The translations under genes and the position numbers were made by a program. From Oscillospiraceae bacterium (lineage in GTDB: Bacteria; Bacillota; Clostridia; Saccharofermentanales; Saccharofermentanaceae): a stretch of DNA of 64,000 nucleotides. The notes below the pieces were generated by a model. It was given only the letters and a program-made list of their open reading frames with translations, did no database searches and was not told where the DNA came from. The stretch covers positions 1-64,000 of the forward strand of contig CACWXL010000001.1 in assembly GCA_902764825.1 (NCBI GenBank). The letters run 5' to 3'. This document shows positions 25,648 through 35,923 of the stretch, one piece after another. The stretch's first letter is position 1, and each line of letters opens with the position of its first letter.

Positions 25648-27006
25648 TCAGTTGCGCATTGAATGGATAGGCGCAGGGATCCTTCCGCCTCTGTTGATAA
25701 AGTCAGCGCAGGAAGCTCTGTTTACATCCATGATGGGTGCCGTGCCCAGAAGTCCGCCGAACTCAACACTGTCACCTACAGTCTTGCCCGGTACCGGAAT
25801 GAGTCTTACGGCAGTTGTCTTGTTATTGAATGTACCTAATGCCATCTCATCTGCGATGATGCCTGAGATGGTCTCAGCTGTCGTATCTCCGGGAATTGCT
25901 ATCATATCAAGGCCTACAGAACATACGCAGGTCATGGCTTCGAGCTTTTCGAGCTTGAGGGAACCTGATCTTGCTGCAGCGATCATGCCTTCGTCTTCAG
26001 ATACAGGAATGAATGCGCCGGATAAACCACCGACATAAGAAGAAGCCATGATACCGCCCTTCTTTACTGCATCGTTGAGCATAGCGAGCGCTGCAGTAGT
26101 ACCCCAAGTACCGCATGTCTCAAGACCGAACTCCTCAAGAAGCCTTGCAACAGAGTCACCTACTGCAGGTGTCGGAGCAAGCGAGAGGTCAATTATTCCG
26201 AACGGGACCTTAAGTCTCTCGGAAGCTTCCCTTGCAACGAGCTCACCGACTCTGGTGATCTTAAATGCAGCTTTCTTGATGGTCTCGGCTACTACTCCCA
26301 AGTCCTTGCCCTTTACGCCTTCCAATGCGTGCTTTACTACACCGGGGCCTGAAATACCGACATTGATAACGCACTCAGGCTCGCCCGGGCCCAAGAAAGC
26401 ACCGGCCATGAACGGATTATCTTCAGGTGCATTGGCGAAAACCACGAGCTTGGCGCATCCCAAAGCCCCTTTATCCTTGGTAGCTTCAGCAGTCTTTTTG
26501 ATGATGACGCCCATGTCCCTTACGGCATCCATGTTGATGCCGGTCCTTGTGGAAGCCAAGTTGATGCTAGAACAAACATATTCAGTGGAAGCCAAAGCAT
26601 CAGGAATGGAATTGATAAGGACCTTGTCTGAATTTGTATAACCCTTCTGTACAAGCGCAGAGAAACCGCCGATGAAGTTAACACCGCATGTCCTTGCCGC
26701 CTTGTCTAAGACTTTTGCAAAAGGAGTGTAATCCGAAGCGCCGCAAGCTGCAGCAACGATAGATATAGGAGTTACGGATATTCTCTTGTGAATGATCGGA
26801 ATACCGTATTTCTTGCTGATAAGTTCGCCTGTCTCAACGAGTTTTCCTGCATATCTGCAGATCTTGTCATAGATCCTGTTGCAGGATTCTTCAACTGTGG
26901 GAGCAGCGCAGTCCATAAGAGAGATACCCATAGTAATTGTACGGATATCCAGATGCTGACTGTTGAACATCTGCATCGTCTCGATTATTTCATGTTCGTT
27001 AATCAT
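25648..27006 (-). CDS. UPF0210 / PFL family protein (DUF711)
   Basis: 452 residues, the normal family length. Recognisable blocks are [57 protein letters not shown] and the C-terminal [17 protein letters not shown]. The fold is related to glycyl-radical enzymes, but no function is established. It follows the ACT-domain gene by 24 bases, an arrangement conserved in Firmicutes that suggests the ACT protein senses a ligand for it. Confidence 0.93.
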   Translation of the reverse strand: MINEHEIIETMQMFNSQHLDIRTITMGISLMDCAAPTVEESCNRIYDKICRYAGKLVETGELISKKYGIPIIHKRISVTPISIVAAACGASDYTPFAKVLDKAARTCGVNFIGGFSALVQKGYTNSDKVLINSIPDALASTEYVCSSINLASTRTGINMDAVRDMGVIIKKTAEATKDKGALGCAKLVVFANAPEDNPFMAGAFLGPGEPECVINVGISGPGVVKHALEGVKGKDLGVVAETIKKAAFKITRVGELVAREASERLKVPFGIIDLSLAPTPAVGDSVARLLEEFGLETCGTWGTTAALAMLNDAVKKGGIMASSYVGGLSGAFIPVSEDEGMIAAARSGSLKLEKLEAMTCVCSVGLDMIAIPGDTTAETISGIIADEMALGTFNNKTTAVRLIPVPGKTVGDSVEFGGLLGTAPIMDVNRASCADFINRGGRIPAPIHSMRN

Positions 27007-27030
27007 AAAAGCCTCACTAATTATTCTAGA

Positions 27031-27315
27031 TCAGATGGTGTGCATGGCATTGAAAAGACCGGTGTGCTGGATCGTGATCTGTACACCGAGCTTCTGACCT
27101 AATTCTGAGAGTTTATCTGAAATGTCTGATTCTTCGATAACCAGGTCCTTAAGATCAACCATCATGACCATAGTGAATATATCGTCAAGGATCGTCTGAG
27201 AGATATCCTTGATATTGATACCGTAATCAGCAAGGAGCCTTGAAACATCGGCAATTATACCGACTCTGTCCTTACCCAATACTGTTACTACGGCTGTGTT
27301 CTTCTCACTGTTCAT
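27031..27315 (-). CDS. ACT domain protein (UPF0237)
   Basis: 94 residues from ATG 27315, which has GGGAGG 7 bases upstream; five more codons are open before it. It is a single ACT domain of the glycine-cleavage-repressor type: VVTVLGKDRVGIIADVSRLLADYGINIKDISQ. Such domains bind small molecules, usually amino acids. Paired with the UPF0210 gene. Confidence 0.92.
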   Translation of the reverse strand: MNSEKNTAVVTVLGKDRVGIIADVSRLLADYGINIKDISQTILDDIFTMVMMVDLKDLVIEESDISDKLSELGQKLGVQITIQHTGLFNAMHTI

Positions 27316-27385
27316 AATAAATCCTCCCAAAGCTTTCTTTATCTATCGATATAATAACTCGAAAATGCCTAAATTAAAGCGCCTA

Positions 27386-29020
27386 TCATTTATCGAGCAA
27401 AGAAACGGCAAGTTTATTGGCGCATTTTATACCGTCGATCGCAGAAGACATGATGCCTCCGGCATAACCGGCGCCTTCCCCGCAAGGGAAAATACCCTTG
27501 ACCGTTGTGCTCTGAAGCGTCTCGGGATCTCTTACGATCCTGACGGGAGACGAGCTCCTGGCTTCAACCGCAGTAAGTACGCTGTCAGGATCATCAAAGC
27601 CTTTTATCCTCCGGCCCATTATCCCTACACCGTCCTTTATCGTCTCAAGGATAGCTTCAGGAAATACTTCTGACAGATCAGAACATGTAACTCCGGGCAT
27701 GAATGAGGGCTTTACCTTGCCGAATACTTCGGTCTTCCTGTCATTTATAAGATCACCGTATCTTACGGACGGTGCTCTTCCGCAGCTTCCTCCTGCAATA
27801 TATGCCTTGTGCTCAAGCTCTTCCTGGAACTTTATTCCGTCAAGGACACCGTCACCGTAATCCTTTGAATCAACGGGCACCAGGATAGCACTGTTGGAAT
27901 TGGTATTGTTCCTGGCACGAAGACTCATTCCGTTCGTGCATACGCTCTTATCATCTGACTGTGCAGCAACGACCTCTCCTCCCGGACACATACAAAAAGT
28001 ATAGAGCTTTCTACCGGTCTTCGTATCACATGACAGCTTATAAATTGCCGGCGTAATATCAGTTGAATAATCGGAATCAAATCCGTATTGGGCAATATCG
28101 ATATCCTTCTTCAGATGCTCTATCCTTACGCCGACCGAGAAAGGCTTGGACTGCATATCCAGACCTAATCTGTTCAATGCCCTGAATGTATCCCTGCTTG
28201 AATGACCGATGGCAAGGATAAGACGGTCTGAAGCTATCTCGTATATGCCGTTTGCATCAGAAACGGTTATCGTCTTAAGCGAGCCATTCTCGGCTTTGTA
28301 ACCAAGAAACGTAGTATTGAATCTGACTTCGCCGCCAAGAGATATGATCTCATTCCTGACGCCTGTAACGACTTTCCTCAATCTGTCTGTACCTATGTGC
28401 GGATGAGCATCATATAAGATATCTGAAGGCGCGCCGTGAGCGATCATAGATCTTAAGACATAATCCTTAAGACCTGAACTTATACCGGAATAGAGTTTGC
28501 CGTCAGAAAACGTTCCTGCGCCGCCTTCTCCGAACTGTATGTTTGAATTGGGTTTTATTGGAGCTTTCCCCTGCTTGAAATCCTCTGTATCGGCAATCCG
28601 CTGTTCCATCTCGGGTCCTCTTTCGAGAACTATGGGTCTTAAGCCATATTTTGCAAGTATAAGTGCTGAATAAAGACCCGCAGGACCGGTGCCAACTACG
28701 ACAGGTCTTTTATATTCCCTGCTCCCGTCAAAATCTTCCAGATAAGGCATGGCGTTAGCTGAAGCTTCTTTGGCGGCAGTATCTCTTTCTTCGGGAGATA
28801 TAAAGTCAAAACGGTAGTTGATAACAACTTTCCCGTGTCTTGCATCGATGAATTTCTTTGTAATATCAAGAACGCAATTGCCTTCCTCTAATTCCTCAAG
28901 GCCTTTGCGCATGGCTTTATTGCCTGATCTTTTAATTTGTCCGATGATGAGAACCGAATCAGGTATCTTATTGACAGCTTTTTCTCTATTTACTTCAGGA
29001 GTTACTCTGATCTCAAACAT
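27386..29020 (-). CDS. FAD-dependent dehydrogenase (COG2509 type)
   Basis: 544 residues from ATG 29020; an open TTG eight codons earlier is less likely. A short N-terminal alpha/beta domain precedes the FAD dinucleotide fold VVVGTGPAGLYSALILAKYGL near 107-127. Further blocks are FGEGGAGTFSDGKL, GTDRLRKVV, AIGHSSRDTF and C-terminal GIFPCGEGAGYAGGI. Substrate unknown. It overlaps the end of the BaiN-like gene by 8 bases, so two flavoproteins are made together. Confidence 0.9.
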   Translation of the reverse strand: MFEIRVTPEVNREKAVNKIPDSVLIIGQIKRSGNKAMRKGLEELEEGNCVLDITKKFIDARHGKVVINYRFDFISPEERDTAAKEASANAMPYLEDFDGSREYKRPVVVGTGPAGLYSALILAKYGLRPIVLERGPEMEQRIADTEDFKQGKAPIKPNSNIQFGEGGAGTFSDGKLYSGISSGLKDYVLRSMIAHGAPSDILYDAHPHIGTDRLRKVVTGVRNEIISLGGEVRFNTTFLGYKAENGSLKTITVSDANGIYEIASDRLILAIGHSSRDTFRALNRLGLDMQSKPFSVGVRIEHLKKDIDIAQYGFDSDYSTDITPAIYKLSCDTKTGRKLYTFCMCPGGEVVAAQSDDKSVCTNGMSLRARNNTNSNSAILVPVDSKDYGDGVLDGIKFQEELEHKAYIAGGSCGRAPSVRYGDLINDRKTEVFGKVKPSFMPGVTCSDLSEVFPEAILETIKDGVGIMGRRIKGFDDPDSVLTAVEARSSSPVRIVRDPETLQSTTVKGIFPCGEGAGYAGGIMSSAIDGIKCANKLAVSLLDK

Positions 29021-30278
29021 TCTGAGATATTCCTTCCGCTGCAAGAGCTGCAGAAGTCCAAGCCCACTGCAGATTATAGCCGCCGCAGATACCGTTAACG
29101 TTGACTGCTTCGCCGATTATATAAAGACCGCTGCAATACTTGACCTGCATGCTGTCGTCAAGCTTTGAGAGCTTAAATCCGCCTGAAGATACCTGAGCCT
29201 TATCTTCTCCGCCGTAGCCTGTGATGGGCACAGGGAAAGCACAAAGAAGGTTCGTTAACTCAACAAGCTTGGAATCATCCAGATCTCTTAAAGTCATCTT
29301 ATCAGCCTTAAGGCCCATCTTCTTCATGACAAAGTCTGTTACGTTCCTTAATAGCATGCCTGAAAGCGCGTCAGCGCAGTTCCTGTGAGGATACATCTGG
29401 CGTCTGATATAGATCATCTGTAAGATCTCACCGCCTGTCTTGCCTGTGAGATTCAAAACCGCCTTTATGTCTTCGTCGCCTTCCTCGAAAAGTCTGACGA
29501 CCGCATCAGATACATCCATTACACAGATTCCGGATATGCCGCCTTCTTTGGTAAATAAGATCTCGCCTTCGGATCTTGCCTTGATATTGCCGTCTCCGCC
29601 AATGATCTTAACGTCACCTCTGCACTTAATGCCGGCCATGCCCTTGATGCCGGGCATAGTTGCCGTAAGAGAAGTGAGCGCAGGTCTGAAAGGAACAAAG
29701 CATGTCTTATCAGTAAGGCCTTCTACGAGCTTTAAGACATCGCCGGTAGAACCGGTCGAAGGATAAGTTATGCCGCCTGTAGCGATAACCAGATTTTTTG
29801 TAATATATGTCTTGTCACTGTCAGATTTGAGTTCAAATATATTGTCGATCTTCTTAATTGCTTCGACGCGCTCCTTTAATACTGTCTCAACAAAATTATC
29901 TGCAAGATAGAATCTCAAAGCGTCAACGACCGTGGAACTCTTATATGTCGCAGGATATACAAGCGAACCCTTCTTCTCCAGGACAACGCCTAATACATTC
30001 TCATAGAAATAACTGGTATCAGGCTCGCCGTATCTGTTAAAGCATGAGGCAAGTCTTGTGGAGTCATCCGTGTTGTATTTAGCCAGATCGATCTCGGTGT
30101 TGGTAAGATTGCATCTGCCGCTTCCTGTAAGGGCAAGCTTATTTCCTACCCTGCTTCCGCCTTCTATTATCAGGATCTTCTTTCCTGAATAAAAGGCTGT
30201 CTTTGCGAGCTGGGCAGCACAATAAAGACCTGCCGCGCCGCCTCCTACGATGATGCAATCGTAAACTGTACTCTTCAT
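29013..30278 (-). CDS. BaiN/HI0933-like flavoprotein
   Basis: 421 residues. The FAD-binding start DCIIVGGGAAGLYCAAQLA, the NKLALTGSGRCNLTN block and the C-terminal GGYNLQWAWTSAALAAEG are all diagnostic of the HI0933 family. In bile-acid-metabolising clostridia BaiN reduces steroid intermediates, but most members have no known substrate, and nothing here points to bile acids. It sits between CYTH and the COG2509 flavoprotein. Confidence 0.92.
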   Translation of the reverse strand: MKSTVYDCIIVGGGAAGLYCAAQLAKTAFYSGKKILIIEGGSRVGNKLALTGSGRCNLTNTEIDLAKYNTDDSTRLASCFNRYGEPDTSYFYENVLGVVLEKKGSLVYPATYKSSTVVDALRFYLADNFVETVLKERVEAIKKIDNIFELKSDSDKTYITKNLVIATGGITYPSTGSTGDVLKLVEGLTDKTCFVPFRPALTSLTATMPGIKGMAGIKCRGDVKIIGGDGNIKARSEGEILFTKEGGISGICVMDVSDAVVRLFEEGDEDIKAVLNLTGKTGGEILQMIYIRRQMYPHRNCADALSGMLLRNVTDFVMKKMGLKADKMTLRDLDDSKLVELTNLLCAFPVPITGYGGEDKAQVSSGGFKLSKLDDSMQVKYCSGLYIIGEAVNVNGICGGYNLQWAWTSAALAAEGISQNV

Positions 30279-30284
30279 AAGCTA

Positions 30285-30935
30285 TTATCCCCTTTTCGCC
30301 AATTCGAGAGTTCTTTGGAATTTACTTTTATCGAGCGGAAGGCAGTCAAAGCTGCCCTTTACACGTTCTGCAAGAAACATAAGATCATCTTCGCTGCCGC
30401 TAATGAGTTCTAACTCAAGTTCGCAGATATCTTCGGATGCACTCTTATCGGAATTATAGATAACACCGCTGTCAAAGCATGCTTCTATATGGCTTCCGTT
30501 ATATTCAAGCGTATATATTGTCCTCTGAAATGAGTTAAAGCAAAGAGGCTTTAGATCTGAAGATTCGATGTTTTCGAAAACTTCATCAAGAAGCTCCAAA
30601 GGATCACCGTCTGAAGGCGCGCCTTTCTTGAACTCTTCTATAGAGAAATCACCGTTAAGCCTGACATTCCATTCAAAACGCCTGTGAAGGCCGGAAGATG
30701 AACCGCCGCCGTATTTGACGGTGCCTTCGATATAAGACTCTTCGCCTTTAACGATCCTCTTCCTGACAGAACCATGTCTGTGCAGGATCTTCATATCAGC
30801 AGTATCGAGATAATAATTCTCGAGCATCATGGTCTTAGGACCGGAGATAACGCTGATCTCAGAGAAAAGATCTGATGATGCAAAATCCATGAGGCTTTCT
30901 GTGTTCTTAAAACTCAGTTTTAATTCAGTTTCCAT
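30285..30935 (-). CDS. CYTH domain protein, probable triphosphatase
   Basis: 216 residues. The N-terminal ExExK signature is present as Glu2, Glu4 and Lys6. Further acidic and basic strands (SVRKRI, YIEGTVKYGG, EDICELELEL) form the triphosphate tunnel of this family, and the end LDKSKFQRTLELA is typical of YgiF-like inorganic triphosphatases. No CHAD domain is attached. Substrate could be tripolyphosphate or a nucleotide. It lies 6 bases before the BaiN-like gene. Confidence 0.85.
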   Translation of the reverse strand: METELKLSFKNTESLMDFASSDLFSEISVISGPKTMMLENYYLDTADMKILHRHGSVRKRIVKGEESYIEGTVKYGGGSSSGLHRRFEWNVRLNGDFSIEEFKKGAPSDGDPLELLDEVFENIESSDLKPLCFNSFQRTIYTLEYNGSHIEACFDSGVIYNSDKSASEDICELELELISGSEDDLMFLAERVKGSFDCLPLDKSKFQRTLELAKRG

Positions 30936-30944
30936 AAGAACACC

Positions 30945-32153
30945 TTAATTGATCGTGTGAACTCCGCTTGTAGATACGACGCAGAGCTTATTGCCTGATA
31001 TAAAGTTCATTCTGATGATATCCTCATCGACGGAATAATCATTCGTAATGACACCCGAAGATGTGAAGATAAATACTCTTCTGTCAACGCTTATCGCATA
31101 GGTGTTCTTGTTCTGCGCAACGCAGATGATATTTGTTCCGATATTGGAGTTATAAAGAATGGCATCCCTTGAATCTATTACCGCAAGCTTGCTTAACTGG
31201 CTGATACCGTCAGAATAAGTGACGAAGATATTGCCGTTGATGTTCTTTACATAGCTAATGGCAGAGAAATCATAGTTCATTCTCGCCAGGTTGTTATCCT
31301 TAACCTCATAAAGAGAATTGGATGTAAAGCAGCAGAGCTTGTTTCCGACATAGCAGAGAGATGCAAAGATAACACTGTCATCTGTCGTATAAACAGCATT
31401 ATCGAAGACTTCATAGCCCTTATCACCTCTTACGATCGAGAAGACCCTGATATAAGGAACGATAACGGCACCGCTGGTGTTGATCGTAGATACTGCAAGA
31501 AGCGAAGAATCTCCGTTAAATGCGCAGCAGATCGGGAAACCGGAGTTATAAGATGTCCATACAGCAAGCTGGTTGCCGCTTCTGTCAAAGAGCGTAACGT
31601 CGCCAAAAGAATCCTCTCCTCCGGTGATTACTGCAATAAATCCGGCTTCGGACATCTGTACGGACTTGATCGGATTGGACATAGGCTTGGTGTACCAGAC
31701 GCCATCCTTATCAAGAACGGTAAAGCCGTAACCGTCACGGTCAAATACAGCTACGTTATCACCGAAGATAACGCACTGAGGGTTCTTATAAGATACCATC
31801 TGAGAGAATATCTCATTGCCTGTAAGGTTAAGATAAGCGATACGCTCAGATGTAACCTTGATACATCCGTCGCCGTACGGATAGAGCTTCTGAGCTTCGG
31901 AATATTCGCAGGAGAAACCTCCCTGAGCCGAGAGCTTGATCTGCGCATCTGCACCTGCCAGCGATTCGATCTTCTTAGATACTACAAAGATCAAGGCAAT
32001 GCTGATTATAAGCACGAGAGAAAAGATCATTACGGCGATCGTAAGAGCCTTTCTTATCGCAGCCTGAGATACGCTTCCGTTATTCTTCTTGACGGAAGGC
32101 TTGTTTGTTGGTTTTTTCGCTTTTACCTTTTTTTTATCCATTTCCATTTTCAT
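30945..32153 (-). CDS. Membrane-anchored propeller-like protein (DUF5711 type)
   Basis: 402 residues from ATG 32153; a GTG codon immediately before is an alternative. A Lys-rich cytoplasmic tail of about 35 residues leads to one transmembrane helix (about 37-60). The outer part is built of repeated beta units such as VAVFDRDGYGFTVLDKDG and DVTLFDRSGNQLAV, resembling a WD/PQQ-like propeller. I place it with DUF5711 from memory. It follows the DUF4340 gene by 4 bases, so it probably works with the Gld-type ABC complex. Confidence 0.7.
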   Translation of the reverse strand: MKMEMDKKKVKAKKPTNKPSVKKNNGSVSQAAIRKALTIAVMIFSLVLIISIALIFVVSKKIESLAGADAQIKLSAQGGFSCEYSEAQKLYPYGDGCIKVTSERIAYLNLTGNEIFSQMVSYKNPQCVIFGDNVAVFDRDGYGFTVLDKDGVWYTKPMSNPIKSVQMSEAGFIAVITGGEDSFGDVTLFDRSGNQLAVWTSYNSGFPICCAFNGDSSLLAVSTINTSGAVIVPYIRVFSIVRGDKGYEVFDNAVYTTDDSVIFASLCYVGNKLCCFTSNSLYEVKDNNLARMNYDFSAISYVKNINGNIFVTYSDGISQLSKLAVIDSRDAILYNSNIGTNIICVAQNKNTYAISVDRRVFIFTSSGVITNDYSVDEDIIRMNFISGNKLCVVSTSGVHTIN

Positions 32154-32157
32154 CACT

Positions 32158-33639
32158 TTACAGATCGTAAATTCCGTTCCTGTTATCGGTAATAGCCTGA
32201 TTCAGGAGTTCATATGCTCTCCAGTAACCATAGCTGTATGTATCAGTACCGCCGTCATTGAATATCTCTGTAGCATACACATAGAAGTTCATGTATTCAC
32301 CGTCTTTAAAAACATAGTATGTGTCAAGATCTCTTCTGTAGAACTCGTATACTGAAGTTGCATAGTTTTTTTCAATAAATGTAAGCGAAAGCTCAGCTGC
32401 AGAAGAAGGCTTTGCCTTATCTGCAATCTCAATACCGCCGATCTTAATGCAGGCTATGCTTTCAAAAAGAAGCGAACAATAAGATCTGCCGGAAGAGTCC
32501 GATATCTTGGCGTTTCTTCCGTCAAGAGTAACAACTGAATTATCTGATACTATACTGTCACTATCAGAAACCTGTAAAGCGAACTTAAAAGACTTGCTGC
32601 CATAGACTCCTGTTATTGAAGAGATATTCTTTGCATAGCAATAACAGATATAAGGATCGATCAAAATAGTATCCTGAAGATCAACGCCATCGATCTGATT
32701 CTCATACACTAAAAAGATCCTGTTTACGTTCTTAATGTAGCCGTAACAATAATCATCAACGACTTTGCTGAAATAAACCTCGTCTTTTGATCCGTTCAAA
32801 TGTGTAAAAGAAAAACTGTAAACGGGTCTATCAAGACCGTATTTTGACCGATCAGCAAGATTATTTGAGACGAACTCGGAAGCAGTGAGAGAAGCGACTG
32901 AATCGATCATATTGCCAAAGTAACCGCTTGCACCGTGTTTAACCGGAGAATATATCTCAAAATCCGCTATACCGGATCCGGGATTCTTTACATTAGCATC
33001 AAGCGCAAGGCCGTCAGTCGTCCTTTCAAAATGAACTGATCTCACATCATTCAAATCAATGTCAAGAGCTATTTCTTCAAAGAAATCAATAAATGTTTTC
33101 TCTGCAAGCGAAAGCTTCATTGAATTAACGCAATAGACCTCAGAAGCGCCCTGAATGCACATATAGCAATACATATCATCAGGTGATTTATTGCCTAAAC
33201 AAACAATTGTGGAATTACCTTCTCTGGTTGTGATAGTAATCTTAAAGTGGGGATCATCAAGTCCGTATTCAGAATAATCTGCTGTCGTTGAAGCCGTTAC
33301 ATTGCTGATGTAATAGATCAGGCCGCTGACATAATCAGCAAGTTTGGACTGAGAATACGTCTCACCCTCATCTACATCATCGCCCTTTAATTCATAAACG
33401 ATCTCCCCTGTACTTCCGGAAGCGCAGGATACAACAATTTCAGTGTTTTTCGCTTTGTTATATACGGAAACCGAAGAGATATCACCGGCAGTAAGATTCA
33501 GGATCTCAACTTCATTATCAACTGATGAACTATTTGCTTTTTTATTGTGGAAGCTTTCAACAGAAAAATAAACGACTGCAAAAACAATCATTGCGAAGAG
33601 TACTATTGCCGGAACAATAAGATTCTTTACGGTTTTCAT
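32158..33639 (-). CDS. DUF4340 domain protein, partner of the Gld-type ABC system
   Basis: 493 residues from ATG 33639, one base after the stop of the GldG-like gene (TGATATG); an upstream TTG is open but unlikely. One N-terminal membrane helix (about 5-26) is followed by an extracytoplasmic region with repeated DUF4340 features: LSKLADYVSGL-like helices and the SEYGLDDPHFKITITT and DRSKYGLDRPVYSFSFT repeats. DUF4340 proteins are constant companions of GldG in this ABC module. Its biochemical role is not known. Confidence 0.82.
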   Translation of the reverse strand: MKTVKNLIVPAIVLFAMIVFAVVYFSVESFHNKKANSSSVDNEVEILNLTAGDISSVSVYNKAKNTEIVVSCASGSTGEIVYELKGDDVDEGETYSQSKLADYVSGLIYYISNVTASTTADYSEYGLDDPHFKITITTREGNSTIVCLGNKSPDDMYCYMCIQGASEVYCVNSMKLSLAEKTFIDFFEEIALDIDLNDVRSVHFERTTDGLALDANVKNPGSGIADFEIYSPVKHGASGYFGNMIDSVASLTASEFVSNNLADRSKYGLDRPVYSFSFTHLNGSKDEVYFSKVVDDYCYGYIKNVNRIFLVYENQIDGVDLQDTILIDPYICYCYAKNISSITGVYGSKSFKFALQVSDSDSIVSDNSVVTLDGRNAKISDSSGRSYCSLLFESIACIKIGGIEIADKAKPSSAAELSLTFIEKNYATSVYEFYRRDLDTYYVFKDGEYMNFYVYATEIFNDGGTDTYSYGYWRAYELLNQAITDNRNGIYDL

Positions 33640-33640
33640 A

Positions 33641-35143
33641 TCAAAGGTTTTTCCTCTTTGAATAAACAATGACAGCCAAAGCTACAAAAGCGACAGGAAT
33701 AACGATCATGAAAGCGACAAGAACAGCAGTTGACGAAGAACTTGTTGCATGAGAAGTTCTTATCGAGAAATCGTCAACGTTCTTAGTGGCAATGTTCAAA
33801 GCATTTAACTGCTTTGAACTTGTGAGATCCCTTACACAGGACTTAAGGAAATCAACATTGGAATCATTAAGACCGTATGAGGAAATATATTCATCAGAAG
33901 TAAAATTCAACGTACCGAAAATGTATGCGGCAGAACCCGTTTCTTCATTTTCAGTAAGAACAGCCACATTAAACTGTTTATTATCAACCAGGCTGTTTTC
34001 AATGGCATTTCCGGTCTTATCAATGTTATATGTTGAAGCATTTGGGCTCGTTACAAGAACCGGATAAATCTTATAAGCAGATTCGGGATTGCTTATGGCT
34101 CTGATGGATCTGGCATTTGTGCTGTGTAGGAGTGAGATATTCGAATAATCCTTAAATGAATCAGTAACAATGACTGCAGAATCTTGGGAATAACCATTTA
34201 ACTGATATCCGGGATTATTCTCGGATATCAAAGCGGAATCGATGTTTACATTCATCTGGTTAAGGAGTTTATTAAGTCTTTCAAAACCGTCAGCAACATT
34301 CTTCATGCTGAAATTGATGGAAACCAAAAGCTTTCCGCCTTTTTTGATATAGTCGCTCAAAGCAACATAGACCTTCTCGGGAATATCATTGTTGGGGCCG
34401 TTCAGAACAATCACATCGCAGTCTTCAGGAACAGCGAAGTTATCGGATACAGGGATCTCGCCGCAGTCGAAGGACATTGATTCAAGGATCTGTTTGAGAT
34501 AAACGCTGCCGTCCTCTTTAAGTCCTGTTACAATGTATGCTTTGCAGGAATATCCTTGAGTAAGAGTGTTCATCGTATTCGTGAAGACATACTCGGTATT
34601 ATTTCCTGTTACAAGATAATCACCGGTCTGATAATAATAATCGACATTGAACGAGTAGCAGTCGATTGGCGAAATTACCTTGATCTTTCCATTATACTCA
34701 ACTACCAGTGAATCAGTGTGAGAAGAAAGATCATGTGCGTTTGCAGGATCAAGTTCAGAAATGATCGTAGGATGTGTCAATGGATTAATATATTCAACAG
34801 ACACTTTGCCGTCCGACTTACGTACATAATCATCAAGCAACGGCAGAATATACTGATACGGAGTGCCGGATACATTATCGGGACGGTCAAAAAAAGCAAT
34901 TATTCTGATCCTTGTATCAGCAGGAAGCGAATCCAGATAATCCTCTGTTTCTTTGGAGATCGAGTTCTGATTATAATCCGAGAAATCGAAAGTCAGAGCT
35001 TTGCCAAAGATCCTGTCCAAAAGGAAATTTACAACTATAACAATGCACACGAGCAGGATAACAGAACCTATGGAATACTGCTTCAGTTTATGGGATCGGA
35101 TATCCTGGTGCTTTATATTTTCACTATTTATCGTTTTATCCAT
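33641..35143 (-). CDS. GldG-like auxiliary component of an ABC system
   Basis: 500 residues. A membrane helix lies near 24-44 and a second at the C-terminus (about 473-494), leaving a large outer domain like the PF09822 GldG/IFT52 type. Typical blocks are FDRPDNVSGTPYQYILPLLDDY and VIVLNGPNNDIPEKVYVALSDYIKKGGKLLVSIN. In Flavobacterium, GldG with GldA and GldF is required for gliding; in Firmicutes the module has no established role and gliding should not be assumed. Confidence 0.85.
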   Translation of the reverse strand: MDKTINSENIKHQDIRSHKLKQYSIGSVILLVCIVIVVNFLLDRIFGKALTFDFSDYNQNSISKETEDYLDSLPADTRIRIIAFFDRPDNVSGTPYQYILPLLDDYVRKSDGKVSVEYINPLTHPTIISELDPANAHDLSSHTDSLVVEYNGKIKVISPIDCYSFNVDYYYQTGDYLVTGNNTEYVFTNTMNTLTQGYSCKAYIVTGLKEDGSVYLKQILESMSFDCGEIPVSDNFAVPEDCDVIVLNGPNNDIPEKVYVALSDYIKKGGKLLVSINFSMKNVADGFERLNKLLNQMNVNIDSALISENNPGYQLNGYSQDSAVIVTDSFKDYSNISLLHSTNARSIRAISNPESAYKIYPVLVTSPNASTYNIDKTGNAIENSLVDNKQFNVAVLTENEETGSAAYIFGTLNFTSDEYISSYGLNDSNVDFLKSCVRDLTSSKQLNALNIATKNVDDFSIRTSHATSSSSTAVLVAFMIVIPVAFVALAVIVYSKRKNL

Positions 35144-35161
35144 ATTTTAAACACCCCTTCG

Positions 35162-35923
35162 TCAAGCCTGGCTCCAACGCTTCTTTTCGAGGATCCTGAA
35201 CGTAAAGTAAAGGAACAATAAGCCGATCGAAAAGAGGAAAAATAAAGCCGAAACCGAGAATAAACCAAGACGGAAATCCTTTGTCTTTTCAAAAGGATCC
35301 AACCAGCTGATCGTAGTATTGAAAGCTCTTCCGATAGGTTCGGCGTTCTTGATCTTCATGATCCCGAGGATCGAAACAACCGCAGTACCGGCGTATTGTG
35401 CAATCGTACTTAATAACTGCGAGATCAGGATGAAGATAAACGCAACTATTGCGGAAATGATCTGGTTATCGGTGATCGCAGAAGCAAACAAACCTATTGA
35501 GATAAACATGAATGCCATAAAGAAAAAGACTATAACGGCACCGACTGATCCGACACCGAACTTGCCGCCGCAGATCAAAGTAACGATTATGTGTATGATA
35601 ACGTTGACAAACATTACAGCATATAAAGCGAAAGCTGCCAACGCCTTGCCGATTACAACATTAAAGAGATTAACAGGCGTTGTGTAATACAAAATGTCCG
35701 TGCCTCTTTTCTTATCCTCAGAAAGAAGTCCCATCGTGATGATAGGAACAATGATAACGAAGAATGATCTGAGTGATATAACCTCACTTGCGATGTCCAC
35801 TGAACCGGAAGCAAACTGGGAATAAAAGATAAAGCCTGAAAGGAATGAGAACAAAGCAATTGCAACATAACCTACAGGTGAACGGAAATATGATAAAAAT
35901 TCCCTCTTGAAAAAAGCCGTCAT
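35162..35923 (-). CDS. ABC transporter permease (GldF/NosY type)
   Basis: 253 residues with six hydrophobic helices. It belongs to the ABC-2-like permeases: FFKREFLSYFRSPVGYVAIALF at the start, LSEDKKRGTDILYYTTPVN in the first loop. It overlaps the ATPase gene by 4 bases and is followed 18 bases later by the GldG-like gene. Substrate unknown. Confidence 0.88.
   Translation of the reverse strand: MTAFFKREFLSYFRSPVGYVAIALFSFLSGFIFYSQFASGSVDIASEVISLRSFFVIIVPIITMGLLSEDKKRGTDILYYTTPVNLFNVVIGKALAAFALYAVMFVNVIIHIIVTLICGGKFGVGSVGAVIVFFFMAFMFISIGLFASAITDNQIISAIVAFIFILISQLLSTIAQYAGTAVVSILGIMKIKNAEPIGRAFNTTISWLDPFEKTKDFRLGLFSVSALFFLFSIGLLFLYFTFRILEKKRWSQA

Noticed and set aside
29013..30278. BaiN-like gene as evidence for bile-acid dehydroxylation
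   Set aside because: The HI0933 family is broad, and no other bai gene is present in the window.
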